A stretch of DNA of 56,649 nucleotides from Legionella sp. (GCA_027437055.1 DAIAOV010000007.1:1-56649); one strand, 5' to 3'; shown: positions 1 to 8,860, counted from the stretch's first letter. Numbers and translations: made by a program. Notes: generated from the sequence alone by a model not told the origin.

Positions 1-17
1 TAAATCACAGGTGATAT

Positions 18-470
18 ATGATAAAAAAATTAACTGTTGCCTCATTATCTTTATCGTTTTTATTAGTTGGTTGTACCTCAATGAATAATGAAGGCGTTGG
101 TACCATCAGTGGTGGGGTAATTGGTGGATTACTCGGGAGTCAATTTGGTGGGGGTTCTGGTAAAGTGATGGCTGCAGCAGGCGGTGCACTTTTAGGAGCT
201 TATTTAGGCGGCCAAATTGGTAAAACCATGGATAGATTAGATAGACTAGAAATGCAACGTGCTTTAGAAACTGCACCAACCGGTAAAGCAGTTGTTTGGT
301 CAAATCCTGACACAGGATATCGATATACAGTATTGCCCACTCGAACTTATTATCATGCGCAACAACCTTGTCGTGAGTACATAACAAAAGCCTTAATAGG
401 CGGAAAAACTCAGCAAATTTATGGAAAAGCATGTCGTCAAGCTGATGGATCTTGGCGTGTAGTGAGTTAA
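18..470 (+). CDS. Glycine-zipper outer-membrane lipoprotein (17 kDa surface antigen-like)
   Basis: A 150-residue protein with a lipoprotein signal peptide: basic N-terminus, hydrophobic stretch, then a lipobox ending LLVGC with the acylated Cys near residue 19. Residues 26-70 are a glycine-rich double zipper (GGVIGGLLGSQFGGG and GGALLGAYLGGQIG), typical of the Rickettsia 17 kDa antigen / glycine-zipper 2TM family. These proteins sit in the outer membrane or envelope; their exact role is poorly defined. The C-terminal half is a soluble domain with two Cys. A GGTG ribosome-binding site lies just upstream of the ATG, and a terminator-like hairpin follows the stop. The family call is firm, the function is not. 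Confidence 0.85.
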   Translation: MIKKLTVASLSLSFLLVGCTSMNNEGVGTISGGVIGGLLGSQFGGGSGKVMAAAGGALLGAYLGGQIGKTMDRLDRLEMQRALETAPTGKAVVWSNPDTGYRYTVLPTRTYYHAQQPCREYITKALIGGKTQQIYGKACRQADGSWRVVS

Positions 471-490
471 TAAACTTATATTTCAAGTAA

Positions 491-525
491 GTCGGGCTCC
501 TTGGCCCGACAAATCCTTTTATTTT
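491..525 (+). terminator. Hairpin terminator after the lipoprotein gene
   Basis: A perfect 7-bp stem (GTCGGGC at 491-497 with GCCCGAC at 504-510) and a 6-base loop, followed by a T-rich tract. It lies 21 bases after the stop. Similar GTCGGGC/GTAGGTYGGG hairpins recur elsewhere in the window, so it may also be a dispersed repeat doing terminator duty. Confidence 0.6.
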
Positions 526-661
526 GCATTAAATCCCATATATTCTACCTAAGAAGCTATTGCAGCTGATTTTTCATGGACCGATATCCATTTATAGTAG
601 TTATTTGTGCTATATTTATACAGCGGTGTATATAATTTCAATTGTTTTCATGGAGAAAGAA

Positions 662-1096
662 ATGGCAAACCTAATTCATAATATTCTCCCTAGACCACCT
701 CGAAAGATTGTTTTTATTAAACCCGAAGATACTGTAAAAAAATGTATCGATCTAATGGCGGAATATAATATTGGTGCCTTAGTTGTTCGTGATGATGACG
801 ATAAGTTAATTGGAATAGTAAGCGAACGAGATATAGTATTTTCATGTTTGCATAGAGGTATGGATGTTAATACAACAAAGGCTTCAGAAGTAGTGTACTC
901 CGATGTAACCATACTCAGTCCACATGATATGGTGGAAGCAGCAATGCAGGCTATGACGGATACAAGAAGAAGACATATATTAATTTATGAAGGAGATGAA
1001 CTTATCGCCATTTTATCTATAGGTGACGTACTTTTTCATCTTCTAGAGGATAAAGCTAGAGAGATAGAGCATTTAGCAAATTATATTACTAGATAG
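662..1096 (+). CDS. Two-CBS-domain protein
   Basis: A 144-residue protein made of two tandem CBS motifs. The first contains the pattern GALVVRDDDDKLIGIVSERD, the second RRHILIYEGDELIAILSIGD. Stand-alone CBS pairs bind adenine nucleotides and act as energy or redox sensors that regulate partner proteins; the ligand cannot be read from sequence. The reading frame is open upstream to 560, but the ATG at 662 is preferred because GGAGAAAG lies directly before it and the conserved CBS fold starts soon after. It stands alone in its orientation, separated on both sides by non-coding repeat DNA. Confidence 0.85.
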   Translation: MANLIHNILPRPPRKIVFIKPEDTVKKCIDLMAEYNIGALVVRDDDDKLIGIVSERDIVFSCLHRGMDVNTTKASEVVYSDVTILSPHDMVEAAMQAMTDTRRRHILIYEGDELIAILSIGDVLFHLLEDKAREIEHLANYITR

Positions 1097-1097
1097 T

Positions 1098-1286
1098 CAA
1101 TCATTGCACGTGTAGCCTGGTTGCTTGCACCTGTCTCTTGATTACATCTTTGCCTACGCTCCGCGGCATGTCCAAGGGGCAGTGGAGTAGATTTGGACTG
1201 GGTTTTCATAGATGTGTATAAGATTCAGTTGCAAGAAACCAGACTACAATTGAGTTATACAGGATTAACACTTAAGCTGATGTCAA
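1098..1286. repeat. Dispersed composite palindromic repeat, copy J
   Basis: Gene-free stretch after the CBS gene. Positions 1228-1285 (GTTGCAAGAAACCAGACTAC through CTTAAGCTGATGTCA) match the right half of the copy at 28680-28740. Positions 1185-1233 (TGGACTGGGTTTTCATAGA and following) match 2666-2715. The left part carries GTAGCCTGGTTGCTTGCACC, the approximate reverse complement of the GTTGCAAGNAACCAGRCTAC block, so the copy is an imperfect palindrome. It encodes nothing recognisable. Confidence 0.7.
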
Positions 1287-1359
1287 AATATCAACTCGTT
1301 GAAAAATATAAAATTTCATAAAATGAAAGCACAATGTTATAGTATTACTTTTCATACAA

Positions 1360-2541
1360 GTGAATGTACTTATGCGGTTTGCATTTAGATATTTCGTGAT
1401 TATATTCCTATTCAGTACCAGTTTATGGGCAAATAGTCCATCTTCTTTATGGTATGAAAAAACCACCGACAATAAAATTATTCTTAACGTGGAGTTATTT
1501 TTATCTTCTACTTGCCCTCATTGCCATAAAGCAGATGCCTTTTTTAAGGAGATAGAAACTACAACTCCATGGTTGCACGTGAATCGTTATATTATTGATA
1601 AGGACAAGAATGCTTTAGTACGCTTCAATCAATTATTAAACGATCAGCAAATGAGTGATTTTGCAGTTCCATCGATATTTTTTTGTAATTCGAGGTGGGT
1701 GGGATTTGCATCTGCTGAAACAACAGGAAAAGATCTTCTTCATGCATTGAATTATTGTAGGCAACAAATTGAGCAAAAAGGAGAGCTTGCTTCTGCCAGC
1801 TTCAATGTCTTACGTCGCTGGGCTAATGCTAATTTATTTGATTCAGGAATGACGGAGCATCCTACTGCTAGTAAGTATCTGACTGTTGTTGCTCTCATCG
1901 ACGCGTTTAATCCTTGCGCCTTGTTTTCTATAGGCGGTTTTTTTGCTCTTCTTTTTATACAAGATAGTCGTAAGAGACAGATAATTTCCGGTGTTTTATT
2001 TATTCTAGCTATAGGATTAGTCCATCTCACTCAACAGATATTTACTAGTACTTTTTATGAATGGCTTCCATTGCTTAGATGGCCTACAGCAATCATAGGT
2101 TTATTTGTCTTTTATCTGGTTGGTCAATATTATAGAAAAAAAACAACATCGAATTTATTTTATTTATTAGCGCTTCTATTAGGTTTTGTGACCCAGGCGT
2201 ACCAACAAACTTGTTTGATGAATTGGTCTTATATATTCCAACAATGGTTATTTAACCAACACATTTCTAACACCAAAGTGGGACTGTATCAATTTGCCTA
2301 TCAACTGATATATGTAACCCCATTAATAATTGCGCTCATCTTGTACGTTAGTCTTATAAAAATGAAACGCATGGCCAATTTGGAAAAACGATTACAGTCT
2401 ATTGGATTATTGTATCTTATGGCGGTTGCATTATTTTTGATAATTTATCCTCCAGTCTTATCTAATTTACTCATGTCTTTATTTGTATTGCTATCTGTGA
2501 CTATTGCTGGTTTATTTTTAAGTAAATTCAGATCTTCTTAA
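1360..2541 (+). CDS. Membrane thiol-disulfide protein: thioredoxin-like N-domain with DsbD/CcdA-like membrane domain
   Basis: A 393-residue protein starting with a signal peptide or membrane anchor (residues 7-24). It continues with a periplasmic thioredoxin-like region carrying C52-P-H-C55 and a probable cis-proline at V103-P104-S105, and ends in a multi-span hydrophobic domain. The first span of that domain carries NPCALFS (Cys186), resembling the N-P-C motif of DsbD/CcdA electron carriers. This suggests passage of reducing power across the inner membrane to periplasmic disulfides, although a second obvious DsbD-type membrane Cys is hard to place (a QTC occurs later). The predicted start is GTG at 1360; an in-frame ATG at 1372 also keeps the signal peptide, and no strong ribosome-binding site decides between them. 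Substrate unknown. Confidence 0.65.
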   Translation: MNVLMRFAFRYFVIIFLFSTSLWANSPSSLWYEKTTDNKIILNVELFLSSTCPHCHKADAFFKEIETTTPWLHVNRYIIDKDKNALVRFNQLLNDQQMSDFAVPSIFFCNSRWVGFASAETTGKDLLHALNYCRQQIEQKGELASASFNVLRRWANANLFDSGMTEHPTASKYLTVVALIDAFNPCALFSIGGFFALLFIQDSRKRQIISGVLFILAIGLVHLTQQIFTSTFYEWLPLLRWPTAIIGLFVFYLVGQYYRKKTTSNLFYLLALLLGFVTQAYQQTCLMNWSYIFQQWLFNQHISNTKVGLYQFAYQLIYVTPLIIALILYVSLIKMKRMANLEKRLQSIGLLYLMAVALFLIIYPPVLSNLLMSLFVLLSVTIAGLFLSKFRSS

Positions 2542-2555
2542 CAAATGCCGAGCAA

Positions 2556-2766
2556 CCAATAGCGGTCTCTTGATCACATTTCTCCCTGCGCCTCGCGACT
2601 TGTCCACGAGATCCTGTCTTTTTATGTAGATCTCTTGGATCCCGTGGACAAGCCGCGGGAGGTCTGAGTAGAGCTGGACTGGGTTTTCAGAGATGTGTAG
2701 AAGATACAGTTGTAAACAACTGGGCTACACATAGCATAATTTGCAAATAAGTCCTTAGTTGATGTA
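2556..2766. repeat. Dispersed composite palindromic repeat, copy K
   Basis: This fills the gene-free region before the CDGSH gene. It contains an inverted repeat around 2590-2664 (CTTGTCCACGAGATCC against GGATCCCGTGGACAAG), then a TGGACTGGGTTTTCAGAGA block shared with 1193-1211. It ends in a GTTGTAAACAACTGGGCTAC...CCTTAGTTGATG block (2709-2766) that aligns with the right halves of copies J and B. Confidence 0.7.
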
Positions 2767-2860
2767 GAGTAAAAGGAAGATTTTTTGAGCATTTTTGGGT
2801 TTATGACATACACTTGAACGTAGGGGTGAAAATCATTTATTGTTTATGGAGAGCTCTAAA

Positions 2861-3187
2861 ATGGATTCAGAGTCAGAATATAAACATTTATTTCCTATTG
2901 CCATAGAAGTAGAACGAGGCAAAGAATACATTTGGTGTGGTTGTGGGGGAAGTAAGACCCCTCCATTTTGCGACAAAGACGATTGTGGCGCCAATTGTGT
3001 TTCTTATATAGCGGATCTTAATGAGGAACTCTATTTTTGTAATTGCAAACATACAAAAAACCCTCCATTTTGTGATGGAACGCATTCAAAATTATTACTT
3101 GAAATTGTAAAAAGTAGAAAAGATCAGATAAATCATGAAAAGGACTTCTTAAATGATAGATCAAGAATTAAAGAAAAAGATCGTTAA
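2861..3187 (+). CDS. CDGSH-type iron-sulfur protein with one complete and one degenerate motif
   Basis: A small protein (108 residues from the chosen ATG) with two CDGSH-type zinc-finger/iron-sulfur motifs. The second is canonical: C60-N-C62, T65, then P-F-C71-D-G-T-H75, the 3Cys-1His ligand set of a [2Fe-2S] cluster. The first has C26-G-C28, S31 and P-F-C37-D but reads K-D-D where G-x-H is expected, so its His ligand is missing. The ATG at 2861 follows GGAGAG with normal spacing; in-frame starts at 2846 (ATG) and 2840 (TTG) are possible. It overlaps the following diguanylate cyclase by 35 bases, implying co-transcription and perhaps coupled translation. Family certain; partner and redox role inferred. 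Confidence 0.85.
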   Translation: MDSESEYKHLFPIAIEVERGKEYIWCGCGGSKTPPFCDKDDCGANCVSYIADLNEELYFCNCKHTKNPPFCDGTHSKLLLEIVKSRKDQINHEKDFLNDRSRIKEKDR

Positions 3188-4703
3188 CACTATCAGTCAA
3201 TATGAACTTAAGTGCGATAAGATGCAATTACAGATTAATGCATTTAAGAATATTATCAATCAATTGATCATTAATTCGTCTGGAGTCAATTATGAAATGG
3301 ATGATCATTTAACTCAATTACGCAATCAATTAGATGCTGAATTTGATTCTGAAGCATTAGAGCAAAAAGTTTTTTATTTGGCACAAATGCCTGCACAACA
3401 ACAAAAGAAAAGAATAGAAAATAATAAAATCATTACTAAGCTTATTAGAGAAGGAACAGATTCTATTAGCCGCCTGGCTAAAAAATCCCATGATAAAAGG
3501 GCAATAAGTAAATTACAGAAAATGCTGGATACAGAAATTGAAAGTCAGGCTATTTTAGTTCACTTTAACGAAGTATTAACACAATGCATTTCTTCTGTAA
3601 TAAAAGATTTAGAAGAGTCAGCACAGATTTTGAAACTGAGTGGCGCCAAAGAAAGTGATGTGATTGAAGTCGGCATCAAGGTCAATGAAAGTTTACAACA
3701 ATTGCTCAATCATTTAGCTATTCCCAATGATTTAGATGTAAAAAGAGAAAAAATTAAAACCAGTTTGGAGCAAAAGCTGACTAGTGAGGGATTAAGTAAG
3801 ATCATCGATGGATTAACTGAGCTTGTTGTGGATGCGTTTAATGTAGAACAGAACCGCTTTAAAGGTTTTTTACAGCAATTAACGAATCAATTACATGATT
3901 TTAATATTTACTTAAAGACTACTTCGGATGTACATCAACAAGCGTTTAGTGACAGTCGTCGGTTAGAACATGGAATACAGGATGATATCGATCAAATTAA
4001 GAATCACTTTGATAATTCAAAAAGCATAGAAGAATTGTCTATTAAAGTGAAACAAAACCTTGAAATGATAGGCGACCGAATCAAAGAGTACCGTAAGAAT
4101 GAGAAAAAACGAGAAATGAAATATCAGAAACAAGTCTCAGAGTTACAAGAAAAATTATCTGAATCAGAACAAAATGCTGAAGAAATTAAGAATATTCTTT
4201 CATTTCAGAAATATAGAATTAATCATGACAGTTTAACAGGATTACCAAATCGTGATTCTTATGATGAGCATATTACAGACTCATTCCAACGTTGGAAGAG
4301 AAGCTCTAAGGATCTATCCCTTGCCGTAGGAGATCTAGATCGTTTTAAACACATTAACGATAACTTCGGTCATTTAGCTGGAGATAAGGTGCTGAAAAAG
4401 GTTGCTACAATTTTCAAATCATCTATTCGTAGTTCGGATTTTATTGCTCGGGTAGGCGGTGAAGAGTTTGTTTTTATATTTGAGCAAACTTCCTGTAAGG
4501 CAGCACAAATTATACTTGAGAAGTTACGTAAACTCATTGACGAGTGTCAGTTTATGTATAGAGATAAAAAAGTTGATGTGACCATATCTTTTGGCCTAAC
4601 CACCGTGAAACAAGGTGATGATATTGAGTCTTTATTCATGCGCGCAGATGATGCCCTATATAAAGCCAAAAACACAGGGCGTAATCGCATTGAAGTCTTA
4701 TAA
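3153..4703 (+). CDS. Diguanylate cyclase with long coiled-coil N-terminal domain (GGDEF)
   Basis: A 516-residue cytoplasmic protein with no membrane segments. Residues 1-350 are charged and helical with heptad-like coiled-coil character, strongest around residues 305-350. The C-terminal ~165 residues are a GGDEF domain opening with HDSLTGLPNRDSYDEH and carrying the active-site G435-G-E-E-F439, so it should make cyclic di-GMP from two GTP. The inhibitory I-site R426-S-S-D429 lies five residues before the active loop, implying product feedback. The ATG lies inside the CDGSH gene, preceded by AGGAC, so the two are transcribed together. The helical N-terminus probably dimerises the enzyme or senses a partner. 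Confidence 0.9.
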   Translation: MIDQELKKKIVNTISQYELKCDKMQLQINAFKNIINQLIINSSGVNYEMDDHLTQLRNQLDAEFDSEALEQKVFYLAQMPAQQQKKRIENNKIITKLIREGTDSISRLAKKSHDKRAISKLQKMLDTEIESQAILVHFNEVLTQCISSVIKDLEESAQILKLSGAKESDVIEVGIKVNESLQQLLNHLAIPNDLDVKREKIKTSLEQKLTSEGLSKIIDGLTELVVDAFNVEQNRFKGFLQQLTNQLHDFNIYLKTTSDVHQQAFSDSRRLEHGIQDDIDQIKNHFDNSKSIEELSIKVKQNLEMIGDRIKEYRKNEKKREMKYQKQVSELQEKLSESEQNAEEIKNILSFQKYRINHDSLTGLPNRDSYDEHITDSFQRWKRSSKDLSLAVGDLDRFKHINDNFGHLAGDKVLKKVATIFKSSIRSSDFIARVGGEEFVFIFEQTSCKAAQIILEKLRKLIDECQFMYRDKKVDVTISFGLTTVKQGDDIESLFMRADDALYKAKNTGRNRIEVL

Positions 4704-4794
4704 ATACAATAAAGGAGGATAGCTCTATAAATTCAACTTGATCTTATGACTCTGATTTGGGATCATCATTATTCTTTGTTTTTCAGGTGTTACC

Positions 4795-5790
4795 ATGAGT
4801 AAACTCATTGATATTCCCGTCGTTGTAGAGAGTGGCCAGAAATATAAAACATCACAAGGAATAACTGCGATTAAGGATGGGGTAAAATCAACCGATCAAG
4901 CTCATGAGCGCTTACCTAAACCTAAATGGTTGCGTATAGTAAATCATACTTCTCCTGCATATAGTCAAGTCAAAGAGCAAGTCAGAAAACATCGGTTAGC
5001 TACGGTATGTGAAGAGGCAAAATGTCCTAACATCGCTGAGTGCTGGTCACATGGTACAGCAACAATTATGTTAATGGGGGCTGTATGTACTCGCGCTTGC
5101 CGTTTTTGTTCGGTAGATACAGGAAATCCACACGGATGGCTTGATACAGAGGAACCAGAGAATACAGCGAATACTGTTGCCTTAATGAACTTGGATTATG
5201 TGGTTTTAACTTCGGTTAATAGAGATGATTTACCCGATGGAGGAGCCAATCATTATGCCCAAACAATACGAGCCATAAAGAAACGCTCCCCGCAAACTAA
5301 AATTGAGGCTTTGACCCCTGATTTTCAAGGAGTAGAGCGAGATGTGGCCGTTCTATTAGACAGCGGAGTAGATGTATTTGCGCAGAATGTCGAAACAGTC
5401 GAACGTCTAACTCATCCCGTTAGAGATAATAGAGCAGGTTATCATCAAACATTAAAGGTTCTTGCTTTTGCGAAACAATACAGACCTGATGTGTTAACAA
5501 AAACGAGTTTAATGTTAGGTCTAGGAGAAACAGATGAAGAAATTATCCAAACCATGGATGATTTACGTGCTCATCAAGTAGATATACTTACATTAGGCCA
5601 ATATCTACAACCTACAAAAAATCATTTACCCATTGCACGTTATGTAAGCCCAGAAACCTTTGCTGAATTAAGACAAATAGGTTTGCAAAAGGGCTTTTTT
5701 GAAGTAGCCTCAGGACCTTTAGTACGCTCCAGTTATAGGGCGGATCGTGTGTTCAAACGTGATAATCTTGGCTTGGATGCATCGGAATAA
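4795..5790 (+). CDS. lipA: Lipoyl synthase
   Basis: A 331-residue radical-SAM enzyme that inserts two sulfurs into protein-bound octanoyl groups to form the lipoyl cofactor of 2-oxoacid dehydrogenases and the glycine cleavage system. Both [4Fe-4S] sites are visible: the auxiliary-cluster ligands C72-x4-C77-x5-C83 and the radical-SAM triad C98-x3-C102-x2-C105. The C-terminal RSSYRADR supplies the conserved serine ligand. Length is normal for the family. It lies 91 bases after the cyclase gene and is probably separately expressed. lipB is not in this window. Confidence 0.97.
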   Translation: MSKLIDIPVVVESGQKYKTSQGITAIKDGVKSTDQAHERLPKPKWLRIVNHTSPAYSQVKEQVRKHRLATVCEEAKCPNIAECWSHGTATIMLMGAVCTRACRFCSVDTGNPHGWLDTEEPENTANTVALMNLDYVVLTSVNRDDLPDGGANHYAQTIRAIKKRSPQTKIEALTPDFQGVERDVAVLLDSGVDVFAQNVETVERLTHPVRDNRAGYHQTLKVLAFAKQYRPDVLTKTSLMLGLGETDEEIIQTMDDLRAHQVDILTLGQYLQPTKNHLPIARYVSPETFAELRQIGLQKGFFEVASGPLVRSSYRADRVFKRDNLGLDASE

Positions 5791-5949
5791 CGGTTACAAT
5801 GTACCTCATAGCCATTAGGCTAAGCAATAAATAAACACTCCTTTGACAGGACCCCGACGCCTGGATCTATAAGAGGAAGTGCGTTTAGGAAGGCCAGAAT
5901 TCGAAAAACCTTTCTTTTTAAACGGGCTCTTGAATGCAACTCCGTGTCT

Positions 5950-6017
5950 CAGGGTCTTGTCAGGGCATTACTCTTTTTCGTGCTCATAAATTCCGCGCGA
6001 AAAAGAGCAAGACCCTG
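5950..6017. terminator. Long two-step inverted repeat between convergent genes
   Basis: CAGGGTCTTG (5950-5959) pairs with CAAGACCCTG (6008-6017), and inside it CTCTTTTTCG (5971-5980) pairs with CGAAAAAGAG (5998-6007). The 5' arm has an 11-base bulge. It lies between lipA and the convergent transporter gene, so a bidirectional terminator is plausible, although it lacks a classic T-tract and may be a mobile palindrome. The rest of 5791-6056 shows no gene. Confidence 0.5.
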
Positions 6018-6056
6018 CCACCCTTCGTGTTAGATCGATCCCTAATTCAATCCGAT

Positions 6057-7565
6057 TTACATTAACTCTATACCCTTTCTCTTCATCACCCTTTGTAAAT
6101 AAAAAGCCATAACATACATCAACGCACCTATTACAAATGCACATATTCCCATAATCAGATAATAGTTTTGGTAATAGAGCAGACTTTCTATGGGGGATTT
6201 TATGTTCTCCGGTATAGCGACCCATCCAGCCACTCTACCGGAAATAGCATTAGCCATTGAGCTTGCTATGTACCAAACACCCATGGCAAAAGCAATTTGC
6301 TGACTATCGCAATAAAGACCTATCATACTCAATCCTATAGCGCTGACCCATAACTCGGCAATGGTAATTAAGATGTAAGTTAAAGCGATATAGTTACCAT
6401 TCACTATTCCATCGGTAGCTTGCCAAGCAGCGAACGCCATCACTAAAAGAGATATGCCTGCAAGCATAGTGCCTGAGGCAAATTGGTAAGGGATAGTGAA
6501 TTGACGAAAGATACGATAAAACCGTGGGAGTTGACTGCCTATTAATAAAATTAATAGAGGGTTTAACATCTGATACTGAGCGGGAGATACAGTTAAACCA
6601 AATAAATTGTGATTTGAGTTGTTTTGTGCAAATAAAATCACAGTACTACTCATTTGATTATAAATAATAAAGAAGACTACAGCTTCCATAATCAATAAAA
6701 TAGCAATCATTTGTTTACTACGGGTTTCTCCTTTGAGTTTCAATGTTTTTATTAAAAACCAAAATATACTTAAAGCACATCCTGAGCTAATGAGAGTGCT
6801 TGCTATATAGACATGGGAATAGGCAAATAGGGTGAGCGCGTAAATGACGGCAATATAAGCAACTAATTTTAGTATACCCTGTTTGTCAAACCGACACACA
6901 TCCTTACCCCAAATAACGGAATCATAAAGAGAATAACGTTTAGCAAAGTTTAATGCAGCAATAGATTTACCAGCAAAAGTTAAGGTGAGTATTGAAAGTG
7001 GGCCATAATGACTTTCTAACAAAGCCGGAGCGATGAGCGTTGCCAAAAGAGCACCAACATTAATTGCCATATAATAATAGGTCATTGCTGATTTGGCTTT
7101 AATCGCATCATCAGCATAAATGTGGGACACCATGCTTGAGGCAGTACCCATTAATAAAGAGTTGGTCGCTGGAACAAAGGCATAAGCTGCAATAAATAAT
7201 TGGTCGCCTACAGAAGTAATGGTGTAGCCGCTAAGCATGACCAGCAAATAAGCACAGGCTAACAAAATACTTCCTAGTAATATCGAGCGGCGGACACCTA
7301 TGACATTATCTGCCATATAACCACCCAGAATAGGCATTAAATAACCTGTCGCCTGGGTTACCCCTATAAAAGCATAAGCTTTGACTTGATTATAACCTAA
7401 ACCATGAGTGAGCAATGGACGAGTTAAAAATAGAACTAATACCGTGTTAAGTGCGTATACGGCAAATTGGCTCCAAAATGTAATGAATATAATATTACTA
7501 GTCTGCTTTTCCCTAATCCCTAATTCAGGAAATATATTTTTCAGTGCACATGAAATCAATTTCAC
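6057..7565 (-). CDS. POT/PTR2-like proton-dependent oligopeptide transporter with altered ExxER motif
   Basis: A 502-residue polytopic inner-membrane protein of about 12-14 spans, consistent with the POT branch of the major facilitator superfamily. Family cues are the GGYMADNVIGVRR loop and the YYYMAINVGAL segment (the FYxxINxG signature). In TM1, where functional POTs have ExxERFxYY, this protein reads TFWSQFAVYAL, so the conserved Glu and Arg are lost. Peptide import is the family role, but the altered motif suggests different coupling or substrate. The called start is GTG at 7565; TTG at 7559 is an alternative, as AGGGA sits 6 bases before that codon but directly against the GTG. Confidence 0.8.
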   Translation of the reverse strand: MKLISCALKNIFPELGIREKQTSNIIFITFWSQFAVYALNTVLVLFLTRPLLTHGLGYNQVKAYAFIGVTQATGYLMPILGGYMADNVIGVRRSILLGSILLACAYLLVMLSGYTITSVGDQLFIAAYAFVPATNSLLMGTASSMVSHIYADDAIKAKSAMTYYYMAINVGALLATLIAPALLESHYGPLSILTLTFAGKSIAALNFAKRYSLYDSVIWGKDVCRFDKQGILKLVAYIAVIYALTLFAYSHVYIASTLISSGCALSIFWFLIKTLKLKGETRSKQMIAILLIMEAVVFFIIYNQMSSTVILFAQNNSNHNLFGLTVSPAQYQMLNPLLILLIGSQLPRFYRIFRQFTIPYQFASGTMLAGISLLVMAFAAWQATDGIVNGNYIALTYILITIAELWVSAIGLSMIGLYCDSQQIAFAMGVWYIASSMANAISGRVAGWVAIPENIKSPIESLLYYQNYYLIMGICAFVIGALMYVMAFYLQRVMKRKGIELM

Positions 7566-7646
7566 TCCCTATTCAAGAATCCTTCCTGACGATTAATTGC
7601 GCCAACTTACTCGGGTGTTCGGAATTGAGCACATACAGTTAGAGTA

Positions 7647-8465
7647 TCACTTCTTGGCAAGAACTACATCTATGATATGGGTATCATGATAAGGGAAGGT
7701 GAAAATTTTATTAAACAAACGTTTAAGTCGTTCAAGTAAAAAATATTTAGGGAGCATTCTTATAGATAAAGTATTAAGGAACCAGGTTCCTTCGATTCCA
7801 AAGAGCGCTAGTTCATCAATGTTATTTAGAGTAATAGGAATAACCAAACGTTTGTGCTCTATAACCTCAAATTGGTGCTGTTTAAACGCTAACATTAACT
7901 CATCAAGGTTAGCCGCAACAGTAGTATTTTTTACTATAGATTTATAATAGTGTCCGACAACGCTGCTTAATATTGAGTCTTGGGCAACAAATTCAGCTAA
8001 TTGTTGCTGAGCAACGGGGAATGAGTCATAGGTCGTAGTGATCATTGAAAAATGACCATTAGCTCTAGTTAAGAGTTTGGCCTCATCAAATAAAACATTG
8101 ATGGGAATATAGGCATTAATAAAATGAGCAAGAACTAAATCTTGGCTATGCGGCGGTAAATAACGATTCGCCTCGGCAGCGCTACCTTCTATGGTTCTTA
8201 AGGGTAGGGCTTCACTTGCACGTTTTAACATCTCAGAGGATACATCAATACCGGTAAATTCCGCATTGGGCATCATATGATGAAGTTTTTGCAAAAAAGC
8301 ACCATCGCCAACACCCAGATCAAGGACTTTATAATGAGGTTTTATACCCAAATAAAATTTCTTCATCTGTTCAATAGCAACAAAATGACTTTCGCTAATC
8401 GCGCCAAAGCGATTAGCCGTAGCATAGTTTTCAGCAATTTGGTTATACATGGCCTTCAAGGACAT
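7647..8465 (-). CDS. Class I SAM-dependent methyltransferase
   Basis: A 272-residue protein with the Rossmann methyltransferase motif I (VLDLGVGDGAFLQKL) followed by the acidic end of strand 2 (FTGIDVSSEML). The order matches UbiE/BioC-like small-molecule methyltransferases; the acceptor cannot be told. The frame extends to a TTG at 8489, but the ATG at 8465 is preferred because AGGA lies 8 bases before it and the conserved YNQIAENYA segment starts soon after. It sits 81 bases after the transporter start on the same strand, and upstream is a 500-base non-coding gap with a large palindrome. Confidence 0.82.
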   Translation of the reverse strand: MSLKAMYNQIAENYATANRFGAISESHFVAIEQMKKFYLGIKPHYKVLDLGVGDGAFLQKLHHMMPNAEFTGIDVSSEMLKRASEALPLRTIEGSAAEANRYLPPHSQDLVLAHFINAYIPINVLFDEAKLLTRANGHFSMITTTYDSFPVAQQQLAEFVAQDSILSSVVGHYYKSIVKNTTVAANLDELMLAFKQHQFEVIEHKRLVIPITLNNIDELALFGIEGTWFLNTLSIRMLPKYFLLERLKRLFNKIFTFPYHDTHIIDVVLAKK

Positions 8466-8738
8466 GCAAAAATTCCTAATTTTATTCAATTTTTCAAGTA
8501 TATCCCTAAATAGGTAAGATTTGCGACTGATGTTTTAAGGAAAATTAAATTAAAACGCTGAAGTTGGGTGATAAAAAAACAAATAGACCATTTGTTTTTA
8601 CTTTTGTTGCTTTTATGAAGTCGATTAATTGACCACCCTATGCCACGTTTTAGTTGCTTGAGTCAGATGATGCAATCTAGCCGCTTTGTTCAGGTAAAAA
8701 AAGAACGTGAGTATTAATAAATTGCGTGTAAAATTTCA

Positions 8739-8860
8739 GGAGATCCCGCGACGCACTGAGTGATCCTTTTATTTTTGTTCCGCGCCAAACCCAGCAAGGA
8801 GGTTTCGTGAGTGCTGTAAAAATGAGAGGATCATTCAGCGCGTCGCAAGCTCCTCGGGAT
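8739..8860. repeat. Imperfect ~120-bp palindrome in the intergenic gap
   Basis: The left arm, about 8739-8777 (GGAGATCCCGCGACGCACTG and on), pairs imperfectly with the right arm, about 8818-8860 (AGGATCATTCAGCGCGTCGC and on). Matching blocks are TGATCCT/AGGATCA and GACGC/GCGTC. It lies in the 507-base gap between divergent genes (8466-8972), which otherwise shows no gene. The GATCCCGCG ends recall the palindromes at 2590-2664 and 19711-19767. Confidence 0.65.

Noticed and set aside
106-486. 126-codon minus-strand frame
   Set aside because: It lies opposite the glycine-zipper lipoprotein, has no family features and is an antisense shadow.
560-661. Longer N-terminus for the CBS protein
   Set aside because: Hydrophobic, non-homologous extension; a good ribosome-binding site sits before the ATG at 662.
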